Shown in pieces: positions 1 to 13,200 of a stretch of 64,000 bases of DNA; within the stretch, counting starts at the first letter, position 1; each line of letters begins with the position of its first letter. The stretch spans positions 9,487,375 through 9,551,374 of the forward strand of contig CAIIXF020000005.1 of the NCBI GenBank assembly GCA_903813345.2, given 5' to 3'. This DNA comes from Owenia fusiformis (taxonomy: Eukaryota; Annelida; Polychaeta; Sabellida; Oweniidae). The position numbers were made by a program, and so were the translations under genes. The notes under the pieces were generated by a model. That model saw nothing but the letters and a program-made list of their open reading frames with translations. It was not told where the DNA came from and ran no database searches.

Positions 1-1040
1 ATGTCACCACCTGCCATTTGTTACAAACAACCATCACTTAACAACAACCACCAAACACCAACCATAAAATGCTGAACATGGTCTACAAACATTTTGGTTA
101 CTATAAGACTTCTGGTGATAACATAATATGTATTAATACTTCTCAGTTTCCATTGAAATCAATCACTGCCTACCTCTACCACAAGATGGCAGTGGTCTGT
201 CATAAGCCACTCTTGAAGGATCCCCAGGGACTGGCTGACATGTCAGACTCCTGTCACCATTTAGCTCAAAGCCTTGGTTACATGTGATTGTCACTGTACT
301 GTCACAATTTGGGGATCCACTGACCTGACCATTTTGCAAAGAGAGTGTGTCACATCGGAGAGCTGAAAATAATCATTAACATTGTGCGTCATTGTGAAAA
401 AGGCAGAAGGTGTATATTTTCTCTAAAAAGTGAAAATGGCTAACTTAAAATAATCATTAACATTGTGCGTCATTGTGAAAAAGCTAGGTGTATATTTTCT
501 CAAAAAATGAAAATGGCTAACTTAAAATTTATACAAGATGTCAAAGTACTAATCAGTTCTTAATTCTTATATGGAAATATCACTGGAAATTTCACAATAT
601 TTCTTTCAATCAGTTTTTCTGAAAATGTGCAGACAAGAAAGGTGAGATGGCCACACCAATCTGTCTGATGTCTATACCTTACCTTTATTTTATGAACAAT
701 ATTACAAAGAAATGTCAATAATAGCCATCATTCTAAGGTTAAACCAATTAGGTTAAACCAACAATTTTTATCATGAACTTTTTTACAATAAAATACAGCA
801 CAAATGAACATAGAAATACCATTCATTATTAATTACTTAATCATAGATATCAATCTAGCTACAAGTATGTGGCAGGCAAGACCATTTTTAGAATGAAATT
901 GTAACTATATGCTGGAGTCCGAATCTGAACTTTTACGGAAAAGTTCAGATTCGGACTCCAGTATCAGTATATTTTAGGACCCTTGCTATAGCCTTGCAAA
1001 TAGTTGAATGATGTTGAAGATGATTTAAGTGTTTCTAGAC
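1..1040. other. Gene A intron beyond exon 35, partly in window
   Basis: No exon with usable splice sites seen. Positions 1-75 resemble the dispersed repeat also at 12819-12958. A 57-bp unit recurs at ~375-435 and ~450-510 (reaaatggctaacttaaaa-type). A perfect hairpin lies at 912-961. Confidence 0.5.
912..961. repeat. Perfect 23-bp stem hairpin with 4-nt loop
   Basis: Arm 912-934 is the exact reverse complement of 939-961, around loop acgg. It starts ctggagtccgaatctgaac. Perfect pairing over 23 bp suggests a recent fold-back insertion or a small structured RNA; no protein reading. Confidence 0.85.
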
Positions 1041-1050
1041 AAATACTTAC

Positions 1051-1227
1051 GAAGACAGACAGGTTCCTGAAAAGGGGTCCACTGACCATTTTCTCCACAC
1101 TCCCTCACAGAAGGACCATCAAGGCTGAAACACCTGGGGCAACTGTACCTGGCCTGGGACCCACAATTATTATTAGGAGTAAACACAGATCCAGGGCTAG
1201 GGTCAGACAATTGGGGACATGTCACAG
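1051..1227 (-). CDS. Gene A exon 35: CCP 15 (type A), last exon seen
   Basis: CCP with VTCPQLSDPSPG, CGSQARYSCPRCFSL, RECGENGQW and EPVC. Six cysteines. It ends at a GTAAGT donor, so further exons must lie beyond the left edge of the window; none is visible in 1-1040. Confidence 0.85.
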
Positions 1228-4200
1228 CTGAAAAATAAAGTCAAAATTAAGCTTTATAAAGGCAATGCATCCTAAAAGACTAGAAAAACAGCAACTCCAC
1301 GGAGTAGCAAAACATATTATGCTTATTATAGCTAGTGTAAATGTTGAAATGTTTGTGTACTTTGTGATAGAAGCATGAAATTTGGCACAAAAAATTATTT
1401 CTTGAACAGAGCTACTGTGTCCCTAGGCATAATCATATAAAATTTCAACCAAATCTGTTCACTGGTATTTGAGTTATCAAAGATTACATTTTTTACGAAA
1501 AAATTGCCGCCATTTTATATATATATATATATTTTTTTTTATTTCATTAAAACATAAAAACATTTTTACATATTCGTGGTCATGACACCTACATAGGTAT
1601 ATAATTGACCACATTTAAAATCATTAATCTAAAATTTTCAAGTGCTTGAAAGTTTAACACAACATGACACTAGGTGAACCATAATTTGTCTCATGAATTA
1701 AAAACATTGGTAAAAAATAATGTAAAATAAAGAGGATGGAATCACCTTACGTTTGCTGAATATCAAAATCAGTATTTTGAAAATGTGTCATCTTTAAAAA
1801 GACTTTTTAGTTTATAAATATTATTGGTAAGTTTAATAGTATTAGGAATTTTGTTCCAGATAATTTCACCTTGTACTTTTAAACTGTATCTTAAATAATT
1901 GGTTTTGAATTTTGTAACATGAACTTGTTCATTCTGTCTAGTGTTGTGTTGATGAACACTATTGTTTTTTTCAAAGAAGTCTATAAAAATGTCACTTGGA
2001 AAAGAATCGGGTCTGTTAATACATTTGTAAGTTAGTTGAAGAATATTAAGGTCATATATGTCCGTAAATTTTAGAATTTTAAATTGTTTAAAGAATGGCC
2101 CGGTATGTTCTCTGTTTCCACTGTAAGTAATAATTCTTAAAAAACGTTTTTGTAGTTGAAAAATTGAATTCGTTGCAGTTTTGCCTGCATTTCCCCAAGC
2201 ACATATACAGTATTGAATTTGAGAATATATAAGTGAATAGTAAATTGATAGAAGTGCTTTTGTATTTAGTTTATGTCTATTTTTAAATAGTATCCCAATG
2301 ATTTTTGATATTTTAAGCGATATTTTTTTTATATGTTCCTTCCAGTTTAAATCCTCATCAATAATTATCCCTAAGAAGTTGATTGATTGCACTCTCTCTA
2401 CTAAATTATCTCTTATTTTGATCTCAATATTTTGTGGAACTTTATGTTTGCAGGTTGTATATATCATAAATTTCGTCTTCTGTACGTTAAGAGATAGCTT
2501 ATTAGCACAAAACCAATCATCAATTTTATAGAGTTCACAATTTAATTTAGTTATCAGATTATTAATGTTCTTATCAGAATACAAGATGTTTGTATCATCT
2601 GCAAAAACTACATATTTTAACAAAGAACTAGAACATATAATGTCATTGATATATATTATAAACAAAATAGGGCCTAAGGTAGTGCCTTGTGGAACTCCAC
2701 ATGTGATTGATTGTTCCTGAGATTTAACATTATTATCTCCATATACAGTAAATTGTTTTCGATTATTTAGATAACTTCTAAACCAATCATTAGCTTTTCC
2801 TCTAACACCATAAAAGTTGAGTTTAGATAATAAAATGTCATGATTAACAGTATCAAGTGCTTTACTGAGGTCCAAGAATATGCCAATAGAGAACTGTTTA
2901 TCGTCTAATGCTTTACGTAAATTTTCTAAAAAAGAAAGTATAGCCAAGTAAGTGGATCTATTTTTTCTAAAGCCAAATTGATTACGACACAAAAGTTTGA
3001 ATTTTTCAAAAAAATCTGTAAGTCTATGAGCCATTACTTTTTCAATTATTTTTGAAAAAACAGATACCAAAGAAATAGGTCTATAGTTACTGAAGAATTG
3101 TTTTGTAACTTTTTTATATAATGAAATTACCTTGGCAACTTTCAAATCATCTGGAAAGATGCCAGTTTTGAAAGATAGTTGAGTTAGGAATAGGAATACA
3201 AGAGGTTTTGCAAGGATGGCACTACTATTTTTGATAACTATAGGCTTAATATCATCATTACCAGCAGATTTATCTTTCAAATTATCTAAAATCGATTTTA
3301 TTTCGTCAAAAGTTACATGTCGTAGATATAAACTTTGGTTTAAAGAATTAGACATTTTCTTCAAATAATGTTGAAATGTTTTATGAGAATTAGGTATGTT
3401 TTTTGCCAAATTATTTCCAACATTGACAAAATAATCATTAAAACCATTAGCTATTTCTTTAGGATTAGTAAATGTTTTATTATTGTGTATAAATTTATCA
3501 GGTGATATTTGCAATTTCTTTCCTCTGTTTAATATTTCATTAATGTGTGTCCAGGTGTCTTTTATATTACCAGATGATTGTTCAAATTTATAACTGTAAT
3601 GAAGTTTTTCTGCATGTCGAATAGTTTGCCTTAAAATGCGTTTATACTTTTTGTAAGATTCAAGCTTATCTTGTGTAGGGTGCTTTATGTAATTAATGTA
3701 AAGTTTATTTTTAAATTTTATAGAGGTCAAAATTCCTTCTGTCAGCCAAGGTTTTTTATTGTTGTAGTAATATTTAATATATTTAGTAGTTACCGGGAAG
3801 CATTCATTATAGAGACTTTGAATTTTTTCAATAAAATATGCATAGCCTAAATTGACATCATCAAATTCATATAGCTGGGAAAAGTCAAGTTCAGAGAGGC
3901 GTGATTTAAAGGTTATATGATTTTTGTTTTTCATTTGGCGAAAAGAAATGCGTTTACTCACTTTCTTATCTTATTTCTTATCAAAGATAACGTTTTTTTA
4001 CAAAAAATTGCTGCCATTTTGAAATTAAGCGGCCATCTTGAAAATGTTTTGTCGAACATAGCTACTGTGTCCCTAAGCATCATCATATAAAATTTGAACC
4101 AAATCCGCTCACCGGTATTTGAGTTATCAAAGATTACATATTTTTACGAGAAATGGCCGCCATTTTGAAATTAAGCGGCCATCTTGAAAAGCTCTTTTTG

Positions 4201-7200
4201 TGCGAACCTCCTTTGTCCCTAGGCATCAGCATATAAAATTTGAACCAAATCCGTTCACTGATATATGAGTTATCAAAGATTACGTTTTTTATTATGAATA
4301 TGGGCTGCCATCTTGAATATCAGCCGCCATCTTGAAAATTATTTCTTGAAGAGCAACTGTGTCCCTAGGCATAATCATATAAAATTTAAACCAAATCTGT
4401 TCACTGGTATTTGAGTTATCAAAGATTACATTTTTTACGAAAAAATTGTCGCCATTTTGAAATTAAGCGGCCATCTTAAAAATGTTTTGTCAAACATAGC
4501 TACTGTGTCCCTAAGCATCATCATATAAAATTTGAACCAAATCCATTCACTGGTATTTGAGTTATCAAAGATTACATCTTTTTACGAAAAATGGCCGCCA
4601 TTTTGAAATTAAGCGGCCATCTTGAAAATCTCTTTTTGTGCGAAACTCCTTTGTCCCTAGGCACCAGCATATAAAATTTGAACCAAATCAGCAAACTAAT
4701 ATTTGCGTTATTAAAGATTACATTTTTTACGAAAAATGGTGGTCATTTTGAATTCAGTGGCCATATTGAAAATTCCTTCTCAAGCAGAGGTTCTACACCC
4801 ATAAAGAATAAGCCTATAATATTTGAATCAAATCCGTGAAACGGTATTTGAGTTATCGCCCGGACAAACAGACGGATGGACGGATGGATGGACGAACGGA
4901 TGGATGGACGGCTTTCCTATATCCCTCTCGAACTTCGTTCGGTGGGATAATAAGACTTCACTCAATGGGTTAATTAAATTGTTGTGATAGACAAAGTTAC
5001 AAAACAGAACTAGAAAGTAAGCCAATAAGCTACTATCCTATTGATATGACACAATCAGAACTTTACAAGAGGCTTGTGCTTAATTCAGATGATGTGAAAA
5101 TGACAGCACAGAGACGAGGTATACTTACGAGAACAGGTTGGTGGGGGTTTATCAACTATTCCTGTAGAGAGACATGTCACTGTATCAGGATTTGCACCAT
5201 TTCCAGGGTCCAATGTGAAACATTCCCTGCACCTGGAAATATGTTACGCAATGGAATTAGTACATGAGGAATATGTTATGATTTGCTAATCAAAATGAGG
5301 AAGTAATGAAATTAGCAAGGAATAAAGTTGCTAGTATATTCCAATATTCTTTACTGTTCCTGTTCAAGGAACATCTGGTGAGCTGTGCAATTCATGAAAA
5401 TTTTATATGAATTAGTCACAAATATTCTCCACCCCAATATTCTGTCCTTCAGTCTAACTTAACTGCACATTATAATAAAGGGTATTATAAGGCTAAGAAC
5501 AACTGTGTTCAAAATTTCACAAGAAAAGAACAAAAAAAGAAAATTTATATAAACCCATTAATTATTGAACCATACTATGGGTTATATTTATTGTATTATT
5601 CATACAAACTGTACCTAAAGTTGACTTGTTCATTTGGAGCAAATGTGTTGCTTGAGTCAGGGGTGGCACTTCCAGGTACTATCTCAACATTGGGGTCATC
5701 AGGCATTGGATACGGACATCGCACTAAATGTAAAACAATCATTTATTTAATATGCTAAAATATTGAATTAATATGTACATGTAACATAGAAAAATTACTT
5801 AGTGACTGAAATAGCTTTACTGTGCCTCCATTGTACATGAATATTATAAAGACTGGGGATTTTATGAGAAAGTGTATTTTAGGTATATTGGCACATTTAT
5901 ATTCATGCCTGTAGCCAGTCGGGGTTCAAGCCAAAATTCTCTCAAAATCATGTAGATTTTCACCATTCTGAGCAATTTTCAAGTGTTTATTGGCCAAAAT
6001 TGTCAAATGTGATTATGTGAACCCCCTGGAATTTTTTAAAAGGTGAACCAGCCTTAGCAAAATCTATATTGAATATTATTTACCTCTCCCACAAGTAGCT
6101 GGTGCCCCCTCATATCTCACCCTGGTTGGGTCTCCAGGCACTGGTGCACACCTGAGAGATGATGTTCCTTGCCTAACAAACCCTGGATTACAGTCTATAG
6201 TGACAAAGCTGTTGCATTCATTGGTGCCTCTTGCTACCCCATTAGGGATAGTCAACGGTGCACAAGTAAGACCTACAGATAAATAAATGATGAATAAAAA
6301 TAATTGAATAAATCAGTGTTACAAGTAAGCATATAAAACAAGTGAATGCAGAGATACACCAATTGCTGTGGCAAATTTTCACCACGCTAAACAACAACTG
6401 ATATTTCAGTAAAGCCTCAGTCAAATTTGTTCTAGGACGGCCATACAGCGGGCGTAGATTCAAAACATTGATATAGAAAAGGTATATTGTACTGCTTATC
6501 CCTATATTTTATGCTACATAATTCTCTCCATTTCAGGAAGCTACTGCCACCGTAGAGTTGCCATAGATCAAATATGACTGAGGCGTAAATTAATCAGTAA
6601 AGTATAACAGGAACAGAACTTACTTTCACAAAATGGTTCTTGTGCTGGTTGCCACTGCTTATCAGGGTTGCAAATTCTTTGAGGTGCTCCTCGCAGTGTG
6701 TAACATTCATCACAACTATATGTTACAATTGTCTGGCAGGTCTGGTCTGTTGTGGATGCTCTACCATTAGCTATATTGTTTGGCCTGGGTTCACAACTTA
6801 TGGCTGTAAAGTATGATCTCTGTCATGAGGAACATAATGTAACTCTTTCATTCTTAACAGATCATAATGATTAATTCAAGCAAAACTTAAATCATTGATC
6901 CATATGTAACCAAGCTAAATAGTTTGAAACTTTTATGTGTTTAAACTTCCCGCTGTAAATTACTTTTTATGCAATCTCATTGGTTAAGAGAGTAGGTCGG
7001 CCATCTTGGATAAAAAGGCATGTTTCCAAATTTGATTTTTTGAATTTCTTGTAGAAATTCACTCGTTTTTACATCAATAAACCTAGGTTTAGGTAGAAAA
7101 CCCTTAATGAAGTCAGGTATGGTTGGATTTATTATATTTCAAACTTGACTTTATGAAGAAAACAGATTAGATTGCATGTTATTTAGCATTGATGAGTTTT

Positions 7201-10200
7201 TTAGGATTTAATATTTTTTGTAATTTCTGTATGGAAAGATATTCAATTTGTGTTGATTTTGTGATTTGTTACATGATTTAAGAGTGTTTGTAAGACATAT
7301 TTTGAACTCCTTCATTTCATTCTAGAGTTGATCAAGACCAGATGTTATATAGGTGTTCTATCAACCCCATGGTCTACAGGAGATACTAGTGCAGTGTAGT
7401 TCCTGGGTAGGTTTTCTAAGCTAGGATCTGTTTGACATGTTTGGTGCTATATAATGTAAGATTACCATATATGTACAATTTAAAGACTTACTCAGATGTC
7501 CATATATGTACAAAGATTTAGCTAGACGTATAAAATATGTCTCAATCAGTTCATAACAGTATACAGTAAATACGTTTATTTCATTACAATCTTGTCATTT
7601 TTGTAAGTCAAAGATCTGAATTGTAACTCTTTTATTTTTGTATGTTCCAGGGTTTTTATTATGATATTAAGACAATAAAGAAACAAACTTAACCAAGAAC
7701 TCTGTAGTCCTTAGTTTACACATAGAATATGCCATTTAAACAAAAATATCTTAGCTGATGTGTATAAATTGAAATTCAATAGATATTTAGTAAAAGTCTT
7801 GTTTTTTTAAATGGCAACAACCTACGATTTGACACCAGTGACCATGTCAACATGGTTCAAAATGTATGTCAATAAAGTTGAAATACAATGATCCATTACT
7901 TTTTGCATACTTTGCTTACTATTCAGCCCAACCAAAACACTACTGACATCTATCTTTGATTCTATATAGAAACTGGTTTATCAAATAACATTGATGTGTA
8001 AACATAAAAAAACTTGCTTTGGCATCTTGGTTCATTAGGAGTTGACCACTGTCCTGACTGGAGACAGGTCCTCTGGTCTGGGCCATCTAATTCCTGGCAT
8101 GGAGAGTCACATCCGTATTGTACAGTCTGTCCACACGTGTTGTCAGCAGTAGAAGGATTGGCATTGGTTGAACCAAGTGGTGGGCAAGTAACCGCTGGAA
8201 TACAAATGATAGCATTGAATATTAACTAGAATACAACAGGTCCTCTGGTCTGGGCCATCTAATTCCTGGCATGGAGAGTCACATCCGTATTGTACAGTCT
8301 GTCCACACGTGTTGTCAGCAGTAGAAGGATTGGCATTGGTTGAACCAAGTGGTGGGCAAGTAACCGCTGGAATACAAATGATAGCATTGAATATTAACTA
8401 GAATACAACAGGTCCTCTGGTCTGGGCCATCTAATTCCTGGCATGGAGAGTCACATCCGTATTGTACAGTCTGTCCACACGTGTTGTCAGCAGTAGAAGG
8501 ATTGGCATTGGTTGAACCAAGTGGTGGGCAAGTAACCGCTGGAATACAAATGATAGCATTGAATATTAACTAGAATACAACAGGTCCTCTGGTCTGGGCC
8601 ATCTAATTCCTGGCATGGTGAGTCACATCCGTATTGTACAGTCTGTCCACACGTGTTGTCAGCAGTAGAAGGATTGGCATTGGTTGAACCAAGTGGTGGG
8701 CAAGTAACCGCTGGAATACAAATGATAGCATTGAATATTAACTAGAATACAACAGGTCCTCTGGTCTGGGCCATCTAATTCCTGGCATGGTGAGTCACAT
8801 CCGTATTGTACAGTCTGTCCACACGTGTTGTCAGCAGTAGAAGGATTGGCATTGGTTGAACCAAGTGGTGGGCAAGTAACCGCTGGAATACAAATGATAG
8901 CATTGAATATTAACTAGAATACAACAGGTCCTCTGGTCTGGGCCATCTAATTCCTGGCATGGTGAGTCACATCCGTATTGTACAGTCTGTCCACACGTGT
9001 TGTCAGCAGTAGAAGGATTGGCATTGGTTGAACCAAGTGGTGGGCAAGTAACCGCTGGAATACAAATCATACAATTGAATATTAACTAGAATACAACAGG
9101 TCCTCTGGTCTGGGCCATCTAATTCCTGGCATGGAGAGTCACATCCGTATTGTACAGTCTGTCCACACGTGTTGTCAGCAGTAGAAGGATTGGCATTGGT
9201 TGAACCAAGTGGTGGGCAAGTAACCGCTGGAATACAAATCATACAATTGAATATTAACTAGAATACAACAGGTCCTCTGGTCTGGGCCATCTAATTCCTG
9301 GCATGGAGAGTCACATCCGTATTGTACAGTCTGTCCACACGTGTTGTCAGCAGTAGAAGGATTAGCATTGGTTGAACCAAGTGGTGGGCAAGTAACCGCT
9401 GGAATACAAATCATACAATTGAATATTAACTAGAATACAACAGGTCCTCTGGTCTGGGCCATCTAATTCCTGGCATGGAGAGTCACATCCGTATTGTACA
9501 GTCTGTCCACACGTGTTGTCAGCAGTAGAAGGATTGGCATTGGTTGAACCAAGTGGTGGGCAAGTAACCGCTGGAATACAAATGATAGCATTGAATATTA
9601 ACTAGAATACAACAGGTCCTCTGGTCTGGGCCATCTAATTCCTGGCATGGTGAGTCACATCCGTATTGTACAGTCTGTCCACACGTGTTGTCAGCAGTAG
9701 AAGGATTGGCATTGGTTGAACCAAGTGGTGGGCAAGTAACCGCTGGAATACAAATGATAGCATTGAATATTAACTAGAATACAACAGGTCCTCTGGTCTG
9801 GGCCATCTAATTCCTGGCATGGTGAGTCACATCCGTATTGTACAGTCTGTCCACACGTGTTGTCAGCAGTAGAAGGATTGGCATTGGTTGAACCAAGTGG
9901 TGGGCAAGTAACCGCTGGAATACAAATCATACAATTGAATATTAACTAGAATACAACAGGTCCTCTGGTCTGGGCCATCTAATTCCTGGCATGGTGAGTC
10001 ACATCCGTATTGTACAGTCTGTCCACACGTGTTGTCAGCAGTAGAAGGATTGGCATTGGTTGAACCAAGTGGTGGGCAAGTAACCGCTGGAATACAAATG
10101 ATAGCATTGAATATTAACTAGAATACAACAGGTCCTCTGGTCTGGGCCATCTAATTCCTGGCATGGTGAGTCACATCCGTATTGTACAGTCTGTCCACAC

Positions 10201-13200
10201 GTGTTGTCAGCAGTAGAAGGATTGGCATTGGTTGAACCAAGTGGTGGGCAAGTAACCGCTGGAATACAAATGATAGCATTGAATATTAACTAGAATACAA
10301 CAGGTCCTCTGGTCTGGGCCATCTAATTCCTGGCATGGAGAGTCACATCCGTATTGTACAGTCTGTCCACACGTGTTGTCAGCAGTAGAAGGATTGGCAT
10401 TGGTTGAACCAAGTGGTGGGCAAGTAACCGCTGGAATACAAATGATAGCATTGAATATTAACTAGAATACAACAGGTCCTCTGGTCTGGGCCATCTAATT
10501 CCTGGCATGGTGAGTCACATCCGTATTGTACAGTCTGTCCACACGTGTTGTCAGCAGTAGAAGGATTGGCATTGGTTGAACCAAGTGGTGGGCAAGTAAC
10601 CGCTGGAATACAAATCATACAATTGAATATTAACTAGAATACAACAGGTCCTCTGGTCTGGGCCATCTAATTCCTGGCATGGTGAGTCACATCCGTATTG
10701 TACAGTCTGTCCACACGTGTTGTCAGCAGTAGAAGGATTGGCATTGGTTGAACCAAGTGGTGGGCAAGTAACCGCTGGAATACAAATGATAGCATTGAAT
10801 ATTAACTAGAATACAACAGGTCCTCTGGTCTGGGCCATCTAATTCCTGGCATGGTGAGTCACATCCGTATTGTACAGTCTGTCCACACGTGTTGTCAGCA
10901 GTAGAAGGATTGGCATTGGTTGAACCAAGTGGTGGGCAAGTAACCGCTGAAATACAAATCATAGAATTGAATATTAATTAGAATACATGTGTACTGAGCC
11001 ATTCCCTTTTGAGCTCTGTTATCACTTAAAGGAAAATCCTTGGTCAAGATGAAATATGGAAAAATTGCAAGATCAAGACATGTCTCTCGATCATGAACAT
11101 CTATGTAAAGTGGACATTTTTTCTTGGCAATTTTTTCAATTATATATCGGTTTTTCTGTATCATTTGGATATGTGAGTAAATTCTAAAACTATAATACCT
11201 AGTTACGAAATATGTACTATATAATACATCCTGCATACAATAATAAATGTGCTCAGATGTGAGCTTATTTCTAAAGGCAGACACCCTAGTTTAGATATGA
11301 ACAAAAATGTAATTTTTTGTCAGCTTATATATGGCTAAATAAGACTACCCGGTATATTGCTATTAATGACCCCTTGAGCCATAAATCATGTAACCAATGT
11401 ATGTCAGATTAGATATTTATATTATTTTATATGTGTTTACATCAATAAAGAGTGTTCAATGTGCATGATAGAAACTTACGTCTACAGTCAGGTGGAATAG
11501 GATTATCCCATGTTCCATCTTGTTGACACAAACGATCTGGATCTCCAGGACTGTTTGGATTATCAGGCACTATCCTAAACAATGTAAAAGAAACATATTG
11601 GAACTATGGTAAACAGAAATATTCCAAAACAAAATGTCTCTGAATGGGTGATTTCTGCTAACAATATTAAAACCCATACTAAAATATTTAGGGTTTTCTA
11701 TGGACACTGATCTTTACATATGGTACAATGTTTCCTACAAAACAAGTATGCATCTACACAGTTGTATGTACTTACTCAAAGCAATCAGGACAGACAAAGA
11801 CAAGTCGATCACCCGGACTGTATGTATTGTCACTGGGGTCCGGTCTGGGACTTGTTGGGTCCTTGGTACTCTGGACACCATTTCCCATAAATGGGCATCT
11901 CCCTTTATGAACAAGAAATAATGGATAAAAAATAATGGATCAAAAAATAATCAAATCCCTCAGTTTATTCTACAGTTTTATGTCTTAATATCTGGTACTA
12001 CTTATTTATTATAAGCCGTGTTACAAGTCATTTTGTTATTTGTACAATTTTGAATTTTAGGTAAGACTGTATTCTTGTTGCTATACATATTTATTAAAGT
12101 AAATTGTAAAATGTATCACTGCATTAGCTATTTACGTTAGTATATAAGGGTTATGTACTGGGAGATTTTGGATATGGGGTTTATCCAGAAGGATATATGC
12201 ATATCTACCTGAGGGACAGTAGGGAAAAAAGGTTGAAATGCATATCACATGATGGGGATAAACTCCATATCCAAACCGACCTTACATAACTGCTCTATCC
12301 TATACCCAGTGGAGTTTTCAAAAAAAAATTTCTCAACATTTTTTTCTAATCTTTTCAACATTTTTTCTAATTCTTTTTCAAAAATTTGGAATTTTTTTTC
12401 TAATCCTTTTTACAACTTTTTCAAAGCAGTAAGATATGTCCCAGAGTGGGAGATATGGAGGTTCTGGATATGGAAACTTCAAAATCAGGATATATCTTAA
12501 CTTACATATCCCTAAAACTCTGCTTGGCATAGGATAAATATACAAATCCCCTTATTATCATTTGATTATCATGCTTTGCATTTCCATACTTATACATGTA
12601 CATACGTTGACATGAAGGTACTGGGTTACTCCAGTCTGCACCACCCTGATTATTTGGCACACAGGTAGCAGATGTAGCTCCGATTCTCCTGAACCCAAAG
12701 TTACATTGAAATTGCACTGACTGTCCACAAGCTTGTGTCCCAAACACCTGGCCATTTGGGAGATTGAGTTGTTCACATTGTATAACTGAAACATTTAACA
12801 TTGTAAGATATAGCAAAGGCATTAACATGCAAAATGACACCACCTGTCATTTGTTACAGATGCCAAACTCTGAACACAAACAACAACTTCTGAACACCAT
12901 CCACAAAAAGGTAAAAGACTATAACAATATGTCACCACTTGTGGTGATGACACAATAAACTAAATGTAACAAAAGAGCTCTTGCTCTTCACATTTGACCT
13001 TTATTGACCTAGCTTTTATTACATTGAGCTACAAATATGACCACCAAGACCTTGTATGACTTTTGATAGATGAAAGTCAATATAACGTTGTGTTTCAACT
13101 GGTCTAAGAGGCAATACTACATACCATAACTTCATGTATGACTGTTGCTACATTGATTTATTATCATCTTAAAATTGAATTCTAAAAATAATGAATTTTT

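Noticed and set aside
8831-10962. Repeated 79-residue frames starting MICIPAVTC as separate small genes
   Set aside because: They are the 172-bp array read through unit boundaries; the Met lies in intron sequence and the frame ends at a stop created by the repeat junction.
8065-10988. CRISPR array
   Set aside because: Units are contiguous 172-bp exon-derived repeats without unique spacers, in an animal gene.
10895-11284. 129-residue minus-strand frame as a gene
   Set aside because: It overlaps the intron and the first array unit in the wrong frame, with no domain.
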